Below, piece by piece: positions 16,077 to 24,800 of a stretch of DNA of 41,072 nucleotides. Position numbers and translations under genes: made by a program. The stretch comes from Oscillospiraceae bacterium (GTDB taxonomy: Bacteria; Bacillota; Clostridia; Oscillospirales; Oscillospiraceae). Positions within the stretch are counted from its first letter, which is position 1, and each line of letters opens with the position of its first letter. The notes beneath the pieces were generated by a model. It was given only the letters and a program-made list of their open reading frames with translations, was not told the origin of the DNA and ran no database searches. Where the stretch lies: the NCBI GenBank assembly GCA_009786445.1, contig WQTE01000011.1, positions 1-41,072 on the forward strand. Reading direction: 5' to 3'.

Positions 16077-16115
16077 TCCTTTCAAAAATATATGAATGAC
16101 TCGCTTTCGGCATAT

Positions 16116-16751
16116 CTATCTTGTCAGGCTCGTTACAAGTTGTACTTCGCTTTGGGTTATACCCAGTTTGCTTGCTATCTCTACATCTGTTTTGCCTTCA
16201 CTTGCCAGGGCGCGGATTTTTTCATTTTTTGAGGGTGCGCCTGTGAGCGACTCATAGTCCTGCGGGGGGCTATCTGCCGCATCGTCAAAGAATTTTTGGA
16301 ACACTGCGGTATTTTGCTGCGTATTCTCGGGCTTAGGCACCGCCGCTTCTTCATTTACTATAACATCTTGCTTAATGATACGCTCGGCACGCTCTAAGAC
16401 GTCTCCGGCAGCTCTAATCCTGTTTGCAGTCAGGGGCTCAGTTCTGGGAAGCTGAACTTTATCAAAAACCTGCTCTTTTATCTCAAGCGCAGGCGGAAGC
16501 TCAAAGGCAGAAATATTGGCTGTTGCGCGGTGCTCCAGTGCTTTTATCTCATCCATTGATGCTTTTACCTGGTCGCCAAACTCTTCCATTATCGTCTCAA
16601 TGGTGTTATATAGTTGGAGAATCTGAGTTTCACGCTCGTCGAGCAATTTTTGCTGCCTTTTTACATTCGCAAACAGCACTTTGAACACTATTGCTATAAT
16701 GCATATGAGCGCAGCGATAAAAAGTGCAAATAGATAATATTCTATACCCAT
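16116..16751 (-). CDS. SwrB/YlxL-like (DUF6115-type) membrane protein
   Basis: A 211-aa protein with an N-terminal membrane helix (YYLFALFIAALICIIAIVFKVLF). A coiled coil follows (about 30-75, KRQQKLLDERETQILQLYNTIETIM), then a variable linker and a C-terminal helix-turn-helix-like segment (EKIRALASEGKTDVEIASKLGITQSEVQLVTSL). This layout fits SwrB/YlxL of Bacillus, encoded right after sigD, which activates assembly of the flagellar export apparatus. Here it lies two genes after fapA and three after fliA. Start: ATG at 16751 with AAAGGA about 12 bases before. A DNA-binding role of the C-terminal segment is not implied. Confidence 0.7.
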   Translation of the reverse strand: MGIEYYLFALFIAALICIIAIVFKVLFANVKRQQKLLDERETQILQLYNTIETIMEEFGDQVKASMDEIKALEHRATANISAFELPPALEIKEQVFDKVQLPRTEPLTANRIRAAGDVLERAERIIKQDVIVNEEAAVPKPENTQQNTAVFQKFFDDAADSPPQDYESLTGAPSKNEKIRALASEGKTDVEIASKLGITQSEVQLVTSLTR

Positions 16752-16809
16752 GGATAATGATTAGTCCTTTCCGCTACTCTACAAGAACAACCCGGAGACG
16801 GGATGATAG

Positions 16810-17145
16810 CTAAATCGTAATGTCGATAAAGGCATTGTCTAAACTCCTACCCACTCGGAGCTCTGAATCCTGATTTTGGGCTGCTTCTTTGCCCTTTTTC
16901 CCTTGTCCTCCACCGCCGCTCCCGGCAGCGCCGTTGCCGCTACCGTCTTCATCTGTACGGACATTATCCATCTCAGATTCTGTCGTTGCTTGAACTTTGG
17001 ACTGATTTTGTGCAGCTTCTTGCTTGCCCACATTTGCCAGTTGCGCTTGAAAGGTTTCGGGATTCTTTAATAAAGGACTCGCATCCCTTACCATATCTGT
17101 TGTGCGCGCTACCATCATTTGTGTATCAATGGCTCTTATTGACAT
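16810..17145 (-). CDS. Small flagellar-locus protein, 111 aa, unknown
   Basis: The N-terminus (MSIRAIDTQMMVARTTDMVRDAS) is the type I recall from small proteins beside fapA/sigD in other Clostridia. A Gln/Glu-rich helix, a Gly-rich hinge (GNGAAGSGGGGQGKKGK) and a short C-terminal segment (VGRSLDNAFIDITI) follow. No signal peptide or membrane helix is visible. The ATG at 17145 has a strong AGGAGGTG site, and the gene is 22 bp after fapA, so it is surely translated with its neighbours. The role is unknown; the C-terminal peptide looks like a binding motif. Confidence 0.75.
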   Translation of the reverse strand: MSIRAIDTQMMVARTTDMVRDASPLLKNPETFQAQLANVGKQEAAQNQSKVQATTESEMDNVRTDEDGSGNGAAGSGGGGQGKKGKEAAQNQDSELRVGRSLDNAFIDITI

Positions 17146-17167
17146 GGCTCAGCACCTCCTGTCTGTG

Positions 17168-18997
17168 CTATGTGCGGCTTTTATCACTATACTCGCATGG
17201 ACCGAAAACTATTTCACCGCTTGAAACGCGGAAAGTGGCGAATCCAATTTCGTCGTTTACCTTATAAGAGCTCGAACCTATCGTTATGCGCGAACCGGCA
17301 AATGCCGTGTGAATCGCATGAACCCTGCTTTCTGAAGCGTGTGACAACTCTTCTTTTAGTTGCTCCAGCTCATGTTTGAATGCCTCTTTATCATCTGTGT
17401 TTATTTTTCTGTTTTCCACTCCGGAAATGTGGAGTTTTTCCCACATCGCCTGATCCATTGTCCCTTTTGACTTTTCAAGATATGCATCGAGTTGGTCGAG
17501 TTTTACCAAATCTGCATTAATCCGCTCCAGTTCCTTTTCAATGAGGGCAATGCGCGTACGTTTTATGGGCATAAATCCGACCTCAATCTCGGTTCTGGTA
17601 TTTGAGATTGCGCCTATGTAGTTTGCCACTATATCCCCTGTTGCCGCAACGTGTCCGCCTATTATCGCACCTCTTTTTCCCAGCGCATGAAGCGTACTTC
17701 CCGTCTCAACACGGCTGTGAATGCAGACATCGAGTTTAACAGGTCCGTCGGCAACAATTGTTCCACGCTCCGCATACAGTACGGTAACACTTCCTCCCGA
17801 CTCAATACGGCCTTTACTGGACCCTTGCAGACCGCCCTTTACTTCAACATTTCCCTTTGCAATGAGCGTCGCTGCTTCGACTCCACCTTCAACGGTGATT
17901 CTGTCTGTGGCTTTTATTGTGTTTCCTGATCTCACACTTCCCGTTACATGGACACTGCCGTCAAAATCTATATTACCTACACTCATATCGCAGTCGCCGT
18001 TAACTTTGTATATATTTGATACGTTGATTGAGTTGTTTATGTAGTCCACCATGCCCGAACTTGCCGAGTACATCTCAGTTTTTTCCGGATTCATCGTGAT
18101 GTTTTTACCTCTCGGGAGCATGGTTTCTTTTCCCGGTTTTTGCTTTATGGGATTGCCTTTGACTGTAATGCCCGGAGTGCCTTCGGTAGCCCCGGTCTTT
18201 GTGACCAGCAGTTGACCTTCCGTGACAGGAACATATAAGTCCAATGAGCGGTAATCGACTCTGCCGTGCCCAATTTCTCTTGGCCGTCCCGTCCTCTCGT
18301 CTGTTGCGAAGTGGAAAATCAGCTTTCCGTCCTCTCCGTCTATCGGTTCCGTTGCTTTTGCCACGGTTACTTGTCTGTTGTAAACCTTCGCCTCCAGCAA
18401 GATTTTAAGTTCATTGTCGTCAATGCCATGCACAACACCTGCTTTACTCAGCATTTGTTTTGCATTTTCCGGTGTAATGGAAGCTCCGCCGGGTTCCGGC
18501 GCTAAAAGCCTTGCCATGGCTTCCCTTTCATCGCCTGTAATTAAAACACTTATATCTTCACCATAGATGTGTTCATTTTGCGGAGGTGCAATTTTTGAGC
18601 GGCCGCGACCCGCTTCCGTGACTTTTTGTACAGCCGCTATATTCAAACCGGAAATATTTTTACGTCCCAGATGATGCGACAAAACTTTACTGTCAAATTC
18701 TTCCCCTATGCCACGTTTTGGGTAAACTTCAAGATAAACACCATCTTGCTCATAATAGAGAGTAAAAAAGGCCTTTAAATTAACCGTCTTGCGCGGTTCT
18801 TCATCTATTACAAGCAGTTCCCAGTTTTTTTCCTCTCCACCCTCGGTTACTACTTCTATTGTGAGCTGTGTAGTCTCGCAAGCAAAGTATTCCAAAGCAA
18901 GCGCCTGTGCGCGTTCTAGTGTATCTGCAAAAAAATACTTAGCTTTCAACGTATGCACCTCGCTCTCTGTATAAGAGGTTGTGGAATAGACAGGCAC
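17168..18997 (-). CDS. fapA: FapA/DUF342 polymerising beta-helix protein
   Basis: A 609-aa protein. The first about 60 residues (LKAKYFFADTLERAQALALEYF) are a Jag-N-like domain. A beta-rich stretch follows (about 170-310) with VTEGQLLVTKTGATEGTPGITVKGNPI. Then comes the repetitive right-handed beta-helix (GNIDFDGSVHVTGSVRSGNTIKATDRITVEGGVEAATLIAKGNV...) and a coiled coil near the end. This is the FapA family (DUF342); family members have been reported to polymerise and to affect motility or cell shape. Start: GTG at 18997 after AGGGGGTG. It lies 37 bp after fliA, as in other Clostridia. Confidence 0.88.
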   Translation of the reverse strand: MPVYSTTSYTESEVHTLKAKYFFADTLERAQALALEYFACETTQLTIEVVTEGGEEKNWELLVIDEEPRKTVNLKAFFTLYYEQDGVYLEVYPKRGIGEEFDSKVLSHHLGRKNISGLNIAAVQKVTEAGRGRSKIAPPQNEHIYGEDISVLITGDEREAMARLLAPEPGGASITPENAKQMLSKAGVVHGIDDNELKILLEAKVYNRQVTVAKATEPIDGEDGKLIFHFATDERTGRPREIGHGRVDYRSLDLYVPVTEGQLLVTKTGATEGTPGITVKGNPIKQKPGKETMLPRGKNITMNPEKTEMYSASSGMVDYINNSINVSNIYKVNGDCDMSVGNIDFDGSVHVTGSVRSGNTIKATDRITVEGGVEAATLIAKGNVEVKGGLQGSSKGRIESGGSVTVLYAERGTIVADGPVKLDVCIHSRVETGSTLHALGKRGAIIGGHVAATGDIVANYIGAISNTRTEIEVGFMPIKRTRIALIEKELERINADLVKLDQLDAYLEKSKGTMDQAMWEKLHISGVENRKINTDDKEAFKHELEQLKEELSHASESRVHAIHTAFAGSRITIGSSSYKVNDEIGFATFRVSSGEIVFGPCEYSDKSRT

Positions 18998-19034
18998 ACC
19001 ACACCCCCTGCATTGACTGCGTTGACCTTTTCGG

Positions 19035-19799
19035 TCAAATCACCTTTTCCAGCTTTACCCTCATTTTTGTCAGCACTTTGGAGTGAATTTGTGAAACCCG
19101 AGATTCTGTTACTTGGAGTATGTCTGCTATCTCTTTGAGCAACAAACCATCGTAATAGTATAAAGAGATTACCATTCGCTCTTTTTCGGGGAGAGAATCA
19201 ATGACTTCCACAAGAATTTCTTTTTTTTCTTTTTCGATAAGTTCATCTTCCGGACTCTTCTCATCTACAGCTCTTATTTCAGCTTCAGCATTACCTGTAC
19301 CGAGTGCATCTTCAAAATTGATAAGATTAAACATATGTGACTGATTGAGAACCTTATGCACCTGATCAACGGGCAATCCGACTTTATCTGCCACTTCCTG
19401 ATCAACTACCTGCCCCGGATTTTTAGCTTCAAACTCCTCGTAAGCGTTTGTTATAGCTGTTATTTTCTTTCGCAGACTCGGCGATGCCCAATCTTGAGAC
19501 CGCATATAATCGAGTATCTCGCCTCTTACGCGGGTCACTGCATAAGTCTCAAACTTAACCTCATGCTTAAGCGAAAACTTATCAACAGCATCAATGAGCC
19601 CAATCATTCCGCAACTGACCAAATCATCATACTCGTTATAGTCATTATATTTTGGCATCATGCGCCTGACTATCCACTTTACCAGATAGCCGTAGTGGAT
19701 TAGCAGTTCGTCTTTTGCCCCGGTTTCGCCTTGTTCCTTGAAAGCAATCCACAACTGCCCTATTTCTTCAGGTGTCAGTTTGTGTTTTGTTTCAGCCAT
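19035..19799 (-). CDS. fliA: RNA polymerase sigma-28 factor FliA/SigD
   Basis: A 254-aa sigma-70-type factor for late flagellar genes. Region 2 is clear (YDDLVSCGMIGLIDAVDKFSLKHEVKFETYAVTRVRGEILDYMRSQDW), region 3 contains VDQEVADKVGLPVDQVHKV, and region 4 ends in LKEIADILQVTESRVSQIHSKVL. I choose the ATG at 19799 (MAETKHKLT) with GAGAGG upstream; it lies 13 bp after the PilZ gene stop and gives the same length as Bacillus SigD. The track start, a TTG 25 codons earlier inside the PilZ gene, has no ribosome site. The candidate targets upstream of fliD, flgM, flgK, flgF and fliK are in this window. Confidence 0.95.
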   Translation of the reverse strand: MAETKHKLTPEEIGQLWIAFKEQGETGAKDELLIHYGYLVKWIVRRMMPKYNDYNEYDDLVSCGMIGLIDAVDKFSLKHEVKFETYAVTRVRGEILDYMRSQDWASPSLRKKITAITNAYEEFEAKNPGQVVDQEVADKVGLPVDQVHKVLNQSHMFNLINFEDALGTGNAEAEIRAVDEKSPEDELIEKEKKEILVEVIDSLPEKERMVISLYYYDGLLLKEIADILQVTESRVSQIHSKVLTKMRVKLEKVI

Positions 19800-19812
19800 T
19801 TGCGTCATCCTC

Positions 19813-20565
19813 TCAATTGAATCCTCTCTTGCTTTTGATTTGTCTTTGCTGTTCAATGAGTACGTATCTTGCAATTTTTTCGTTTACTGTTTTTATTTCA
19901 TCAAGAAAACTAAGCCCTACGTGGTTTATCTTTGTATTATTCAACGGTATACATCTTCGTACAACCGCTCTAAGAGTAATTGACGGAGTTCTTTTAATGC
20001 GTACAGACCCACCGATTACTTCTGAAGTGTTGTCTAAATCCATACCCAAAAAATACTCATCACCTATAGTATAAACTTTTTTGCTGGATAATGCTATACC
20101 TTTTATGCTAATATCTCTGCTTGCAACCGTTTCTAGTACCTTTAAGACACTTCCTGGGTCAACTATATCAGGGTTATTTAGATCTGCTGACGTAAAATTA
20201 CTGTCATACTCATAGACCACCACTGCCACAGTCGCCGCCAAACGATATGCTTCTCTACGTTGATTTCTCTCTGCTTTTGTCTCCTGTTGCAACCACATGT
20301 AGCGTATCGCACCGCGTTTCTCAAGTGCTAAAACTCTCATCTGCACAATATATCTGCCGCTCTCACGATAAAAAACCAAGTAGATGACATCATTTTGAGA
20401 GACATACATATATCTACCCTTTCTGTGGGGTACGCTTACGAGAAAAGGCCCGTCATCAAGCCTGTCTTCTACCATTGACCTATAGACTTGTCCGTCTGAT
20501 GATACAACATCAACTTTATCGCCGATTACAAGTATATCTTCGGAAATGTCTCTATTCTTTGCCAT
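19813..20565 (-). CDS. YcgR-like PilZ-domain c-di-GMP receptor
   Basis: A 250-aa protein with an N-terminal YcgR-type domain (VGDKVDVVSSDGQVYRSMVED and RKGRYMYVSQNDVIYL) and a C-terminal PilZ domain. The PilZ signatures are complete: QRREAYRL (RxxxR) and DISIKG (DxSxxG). Such proteins brake or jam the motor when c-di-GMP is high (YcgR in E. coli, MotI in Bacillus). Start: ATG at 20565 (MAKNRDISED) with AAAGGACT upstream; the track ORF reads 31 codons further into flhG. It is inserted between flhG and fliA, so its level follows sigma-28 and the export genes. Confidence 0.92.
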   Translation of the reverse strand: MAKNRDISEDILVIGDKVDVVSSDGQVYRSMVEDRLDDGPFLVSVPHRKGRYMYVSQNDVIYLVFYRESGRYIVQMRVLALEKRGAIRYMWLQQETKAERNQRREAYRLAATVAVVVYEYDSNFTSADLNNPDIVDPGSVLKVLETVASRDISIKGIALSSKKVYTIGDEYFLGMDLDNTSEVIGGSVRIKRTPSITLRAVVRRCIPLNNTKINHVGLSFLDEIKTVNEKIARYVLIEQQRQIKSKRGFN

Positions 20566-20584
20566 AGTAGATAGTCCTTTTGTT

Positions 20585-21442
20585 TTATGTTCTTGCCACG
20601 CCGAGCATTCTGGAGAATACTTTTGAGAGAATGCCCGTAGAAACACTTGGGGTCTCAATATCGAGAATGGCTCTCGCGATAGTATCTACCTCTCTTGACG
20701 TCACGCTTTGAGGGTCGCTTACCGTTATCGGGATTTGTCGTTTTATTGTTGCCGTAATGTGGTGATTATAAGATATAAGCCCCAGAGGATTGATGTTTTT
20801 CCCCAGATGTCTGCCGCAAACGTCCACAAATCCTGTTTGGACACTTTGAGCTTCTCTCATGTTTTCACATTTGTTTGCGACAACATGTAAAGGATGAGTT
20901 GCATTGTGCTTAACTATAGTTTTAACCAGAGCGTATGCATCGAGTACCGAAGTAGGTTCTGCTGTGGTTACGACAATTGTTTCAGATGAAGCCAAAAGCA
21001 CCTGCATAATCGTGTTGTTGACACCGGCTCCTGCATCCATTATGATAACATCAATCGGAGCATCTATGTGAACTATTTTTGCGAGCAGCTCGGATAGCTG
21101 GTACTCGTCCATGTTTATGAGGTCCCCAACACCGGATCCTCCCGAAATAAAACGCACACCTTCATGTCCAAGCTGAATAATTTCATGTAGTGTCTTTTCG
21201 CCTTTTAAGAAGTAACTCAAATCAAGCCTTGTGGTGATACCCAACATGACATCTACATTTGCCAGTCCGAAATCGGCATCAAGGATTAGTACACGGACAC
21301 CGAGTCTGCTCATTGTTATGGCAAGATTCACAGCTAAACTCGACTTCCCAACGCCGCCTTTTCCGCTCGCTATGGATATAACCCTGATGTTTCGGGTTCT
21401 TCCCATAAGGTCTCTTAAATTTTGAGCTTGATCTATTATCAT
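20585..21442 (-). CDS. flhG: MinD-like ATPase FlhG (YlxH)
   Basis: A 285-aa P-loop ATPase that controls flagellar number and placement with FlhF. The N-terminal DQAQNLRDLM peptide, which activates FlhF, supports the upstream ATG at 21442 although no clear ribosome site is present. The deviant Walker A is SGKGGVGKSSLAVNLA, with the downstream DADFGLANVDVMLG and MDAGAGVNNTIM. A C-terminal amphipathic helix is expected; the last 12 residues (ILSKVFSRMLGV) fit. It is 56 bp after flhF and 19 bp before the PilZ gene. Confidence 0.95.
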   Translation of the reverse strand: MIIDQAQNLRDLMGRTRNIRVISIASGKGGVGKSSLAVNLAITMSRLGVRVLILDADFGLANVDVMLGITTRLDLSYFLKGEKTLHEIIQLGHEGVRFISGGSGVGDLINMDEYQLSELLAKIVHIDAPIDVIIMDAGAGVNNTIMQVLLASSETIVVTTAEPTSVLDAYALVKTIVKHNATHPLHVVANKCENMREAQSVQTGFVDVCGRHLGKNINPLGLISYNHHITATIKRQIPITVSDPQSVTSREVDTIARAILDIETPSVSTGILSKVFSRMLGVART

Positions 21443-21498
21443 AATTATACCATATTCGTCAATAATTTTCCACTTTTTTTCTTAACACGATTTTTTTG

Positions 21499-22641
21499 TT
21501 ATCTTACAATCTTTTTTACGATTGAATCAACGTCAACAACTTCGATGTCGTCGGGTACATTTTGCCCTGTCGTCACGTACGCCAACGGCTTGCGAGTATA
21601 CCAACTGATGTTCAAAACTGCCCCCCTGTGCCGTGTTTCGTCCATCTTTGTCACCATCACTCTGTAGTCGTCAACAAAACCGTAAGTATCGGTTATTTCT
21701 TTTATCGATGCAAAGCCCGTTGTGGCTGAGAGGCAAAGCAAAATATCTTCGGGCCGGAGCACTCGCATAAACTCCAGTATATCGTCTTTATGCTGCTCGT
21801 CACCCGGTCTTTTGCCCGCTGTGTCTACAAAGATTATGTCTCTGTCTGACATACTTGCGAGGGTTTCTTCCAGTTCATCCGGGTAATAAACCATCCCCAG
21901 CGGAACTCCTAATATATCAGCATATGTCTGTAGCTGTTCCTGTGCGCCGATGCGGTACGTGTCAGTGTTTATGATTCCGACTTTTTTTCGCTGTTTTACG
22001 GAAAAATCTGCCGCAAGTTTGACTATACTTGTTGTTTTCCCAACACCTGTCGGTCCAAGAACTAAAATGACTTTTTGTGAAAATTTCTTGTGCAGTATCG
22101 GCTCTGACCTTCCCATTTGCTCGTGCATGAGATGTTCCAGTATTTCGTGCGCATTAGTGCCCTGCTGTGTACGGAGCATTTGCTCTGTCTGCTTTGCCAG
22201 CGAATGCGCAAGTTCTTCCCTCACTTGCTCTTCGAGCATTTTTGTGAGGAGTTGTTGCACTTCGTCCGTGTAATCATATGTCACATCGCGCTTTATGAAC
22301 GTGAATTTTTCCATAAAGTCGGTAAGTGTTTTTTCAAACGAGTCAATTCGTTTTTCCAGTTGCTGCGTACCGGCTACGGGAGCCGACTGCCTCTCGTACC
22401 ATTTTTCTTTCTGGGGTGCAGGAGGAGTTTCCGTATTTAGTGTATTATTTTTTACTACTGCGGGTGATTTTGACGGATCATATGCAAATTGTACTTCTAT
22501 TATGGGTTTGGTAAACAAGTTTTTAAACCCCTTTCTCCGTACTTTAGTGCTGCCAAGCATAACCGCATCCGACCCAAGTTCACGGATTGCGGCATCCATA
22601 GCCTGTTTCATGTTATTTGCACGATAACGTTTTACCTGCAT
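21499..22641 (-). CDS. flhF: Signal-recognition-type GTPase FlhF
   Basis: A 380-aa SRP-type GTPase that positions flagella. The N-terminal B domain (MQVKRYRANNMKQAMDAAIRELGSDAVMLGSTKV) is basic. The NG domain holds GPTGVGKTTSIVKLA (G1), DTYRIGAQEQL (G2), DTAGKRPGD (G3) and TKMDE (G4), all intact. Start: ATG at 22641, 14 bp after flhA. FlhG stimulates its GTPase. The domains agree with a functional protein. Confidence 0.97.
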   Translation of the reverse strand: MQVKRYRANNMKQAMDAAIRELGSDAVMLGSTKVRRKGFKNLFTKPIIEVQFAYDPSKSPAVVKNNTLNTETPPAPQKEKWYERQSAPVAGTQQLEKRIDSFEKTLTDFMEKFTFIKRDVTYDYTDEVQQLLTKMLEEQVREELAHSLAKQTEQMLRTQQGTNAHEILEHLMHEQMGRSEPILHKKFSQKVILVLGPTGVGKTTSIVKLAADFSVKQRKKVGIINTDTYRIGAQEQLQTYADILGVPLGMVYYPDELEETLASMSDRDIIFVDTAGKRPGDEQHKDDILEFMRVLRPEDILLCLSATTGFASIKEITDTYGFVDDYRVMVTKMDETRHRGAVLNISWYTRKPLAYVTTGQNVPDDIEVVDVDSIVKKIVR

Positions 22642-22655
22642 TTTCTAACCTCTTC

Positions 22656-24698
22656 TTATTGTAGTGACACTGTGCCTTCGGAAAGAACTTCTACGCCGCT
22701 GTCGATTTCGTTGTATGACAAAACTGCCAGTTCCGGCGAAATTTGCTCTGCAATTTTTCTAAACTGCCGTCTCACCAGCGGAGAAGTGAGAATTACCGGT
22801 GTCCTGCCCTTGTTTTTCATGTTTTCTATTATAGCCCTGAGTTTGTCAAATATTGAGTGTACCTGTGTGGGCTCTATAGCAAGATATGAACCGTGCTCCG
22901 ATTGTTTGGTGCTCTCTATTATGAGCTGCTCAAGGGACGGGTCAAGCGTTATGACATAGGCGACATCTTCGGGTATGAAGCGCTTCGATATCGAGCGTTT
23001 GAGTGCCTGACGTACATATTCGGTGAGCATATCCGGGTCTCTTGTGAGTGTGCCGTAATCGCCGAGCGCTTCGATAATTGATGCCATGTCGCGAATAGGA
23101 ATATTTTCCGAGAGCAGGTTTGCGAGGATTTTTTGTATCTCTCCGAGAGAAAACAGTTTTGGAACAACTTCGTCCACGAGCGCGGGTTGCGTTTTTTTGA
23201 GGTTATCAACTAAAGTCTGTACTTGCTGACGGTTAAGCAGCTCATGACCGTAGCGTTTGATTATCTCTGTGAGATGCGTTGCTATGACAGATGGCGGGTC
23301 AACAGTTGAGTAACCCAGAATTTCCGCCTCGTCACGGTCGCTCTTTGGAATCCATAGTGCAGGAAGTCCAAAGGTTGGTTCAACAGTCGGTATACCGTAG
23401 ATTTCTTCCTCTACTTCACCGCTGCTGAGTGCAAGCAGATGGTCAGCCATGACTTCACCTTTTGCAATTTCTACGCCCTTTATCTTAATCGAGTACTCGT
23501 TTGTGCCGAGTTGAATGTTGTCTCTGAGCCTGATGGCAGGGACAATAACCCCCATATCTATGGCGCATTGCCGCCTTATCATAACCACACGGTCAAGCAA
23601 GTCACCACCCTGAGACACATCTACCATAGGCACTATTCCGTAGCCAAATTCCAGCTCTATGGGGTCAACTTGCAGCAAAGCCGTAACACTCTCGGGCTTG
23701 CGTTTTTCCTCCGCTGCCACTTCCTCTTCGATGTGCTCTTCAACAACTTCTTCCTTTTTTATTCTGCCGCTTACTATATAACCCAGCACCATGAGTATAA
23801 TCGCTATAACCCACATCGGTATAGTCGGCAGACCCGGCATAAGACTGACAAGAATCAAAAGGATTCCGCCCATAATCAGGGCATGTGGTTGACTGAGTAT
23901 CTGCCTTGACATTTCAGAACCAAATGTCCCCTCTCCCCCGGAACGCGTTATGATGATACCGGAAGCTGTGGACACGAGCAGTGCAGGGATTTGAGTGATT
24001 AGACCATCGCCTATTGTGGCAAGTGTGAAAATTTGCGCTATTTCTCCAATATCTTCATCCATCGTCAAAACGCCCATGACTATGCCGCCTATGGCGTTTA
24101 TGAATGTTATGAGCAGACCTGCGATTGCATCACCTTTAATAAACTTACTGGCACCGTCCATTGCTCCGTGGAAGTCCGCTTCGTCTTGAATTTTTTGGCG
24201 GCGCTCACGTGCCTGATTTTCATCTATGAAACCGCTGTTCAGGTCAGCATCAATCGCCATTTGTTTACCGGGCATCGCATCGAGTGTAAATCTGGCACTG
24301 ACTTCTGCGACACGCTCGGCACCTTTGGTGATAACCATAAATTGAACTATGAGGATTACTATAAAAGCTATGATACCAACGGCAAGATTACCACCGACAA
24401 CAACTTGACCAAACGCAGCGATGATTTGACCCGCATCACCTTCGTTGCCGAGAATCAGGCGCGTGGAGGCGAGGTTCAAACCGAGCCTGAATACAGTTAT
24501 AAACAAAAGCACTGTCGGGAATACCGAGAAGTCAACAGGGTCTTTGATGTACAAAGAAAACAGGAGTATAATTATGCAAACAGCCATGTTGATTATGAGC
24601 AAAAAGTCCATCAACGTAGTGTTTGGAGGGAATATTATGATAACCAATATAGCAAGCAATATCAAAGCCAGCACGACATCTGATATTTTAAGTTTCAT
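22656..24698 (-). CDS. flhA: Flagellar type III export gate protein FlhA
   Basis: A 680-aa protein with about eight membrane helices in the first 330 residues. The conserved FHIPEP-type loop has ERVAEVSARFTLDAMPGKQMAIDADLNSG. The cytoplasmic C-terminal domain (about 350-680) receives chaperone-substrate complexes and has the typical GIPTVEPTFGLPALWI and VIATHLTEIIKRYGHELLNRQQVQ. FlhA forms the nonameric ring that uses the proton motive force for export. Start: ATG at 24698 after GAAGGAGGTG, the best ribosome site in the operon. Length is normal. Confidence 0.98.
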   Translation of the reverse strand: MKLKISDVVLALILLAILVIIIFPPNTTLMDFLLIINMAVCIIILLFSLYIKDPVDFSVFPTVLLFITVFRLGLNLASTRLILGNEGDAGQIIAAFGQVVVGGNLAVGIIAFIVILIVQFMVITKGAERVAEVSARFTLDAMPGKQMAIDADLNSGFIDENQARERRQKIQDEADFHGAMDGASKFIKGDAIAGLLITFINAIGGIVMGVLTMDEDIGEIAQIFTLATIGDGLITQIPALLVSTASGIIITRSGGEGTFGSEMSRQILSQPHALIMGGILLILVSLMPGLPTIPMWVIAIILMVLGYIVSGRIKKEEVVEEHIEEEVAAEEKRKPESVTALLQVDPIELEFGYGIVPMVDVSQGGDLLDRVVMIRRQCAIDMGVIVPAIRLRDNIQLGTNEYSIKIKGVEIAKGEVMADHLLALSSGEVEEEIYGIPTVEPTFGLPALWIPKSDRDEAEILGYSTVDPPSVIATHLTEIIKRYGHELLNRQQVQTLVDNLKKTQPALVDEVVPKLFSLGEIQKILANLLSENIPIRDMASIIEALGDYGTLTRDPDMLTEYVRQALKRSISKRFIPEDVAYVITLDPSLEQLIIESTKQSEHGSYLAIEPTQVHSIFDKLRAIIENMKNKGRTPVILTSPLVRRQFRKIAEQISPELAVLSYNEIDSGVEVLSEGTVSLQ

Positions 24699-24800
24699 AG
24701 CTGTTCACCTCCTTCAGTAGGTTTGTATTAGTCGAGCAGATGATGGGCGGTTTGCGGAGTCTTTTTCGAGTGAACAATGGAGAGAAGACCGTTGGTGCGG

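Noticed and set aside
16790-16806. CCCGGAGACGGG hairpin between the small unknown gene and the swrB-like gene
   Set aside because: Only a 4-bp stem and no T run; it may be a remnant of the short palindromes, but cannot be supported as a terminator.
19035-19874. Start of fliA at the track position 19874
   Set aside because: It is a TTG inside the PilZ gene without a ribosome site; the ATG at 19799 has GAGAGG and gives the family length.
24033-24683. Long plus-strand ORF (216 aa) opposite flhA
   Set aside because: It lies entirely within the clear flhA reading frame, has no ribosome site and no recognisable domain; it is an antisense shadow.
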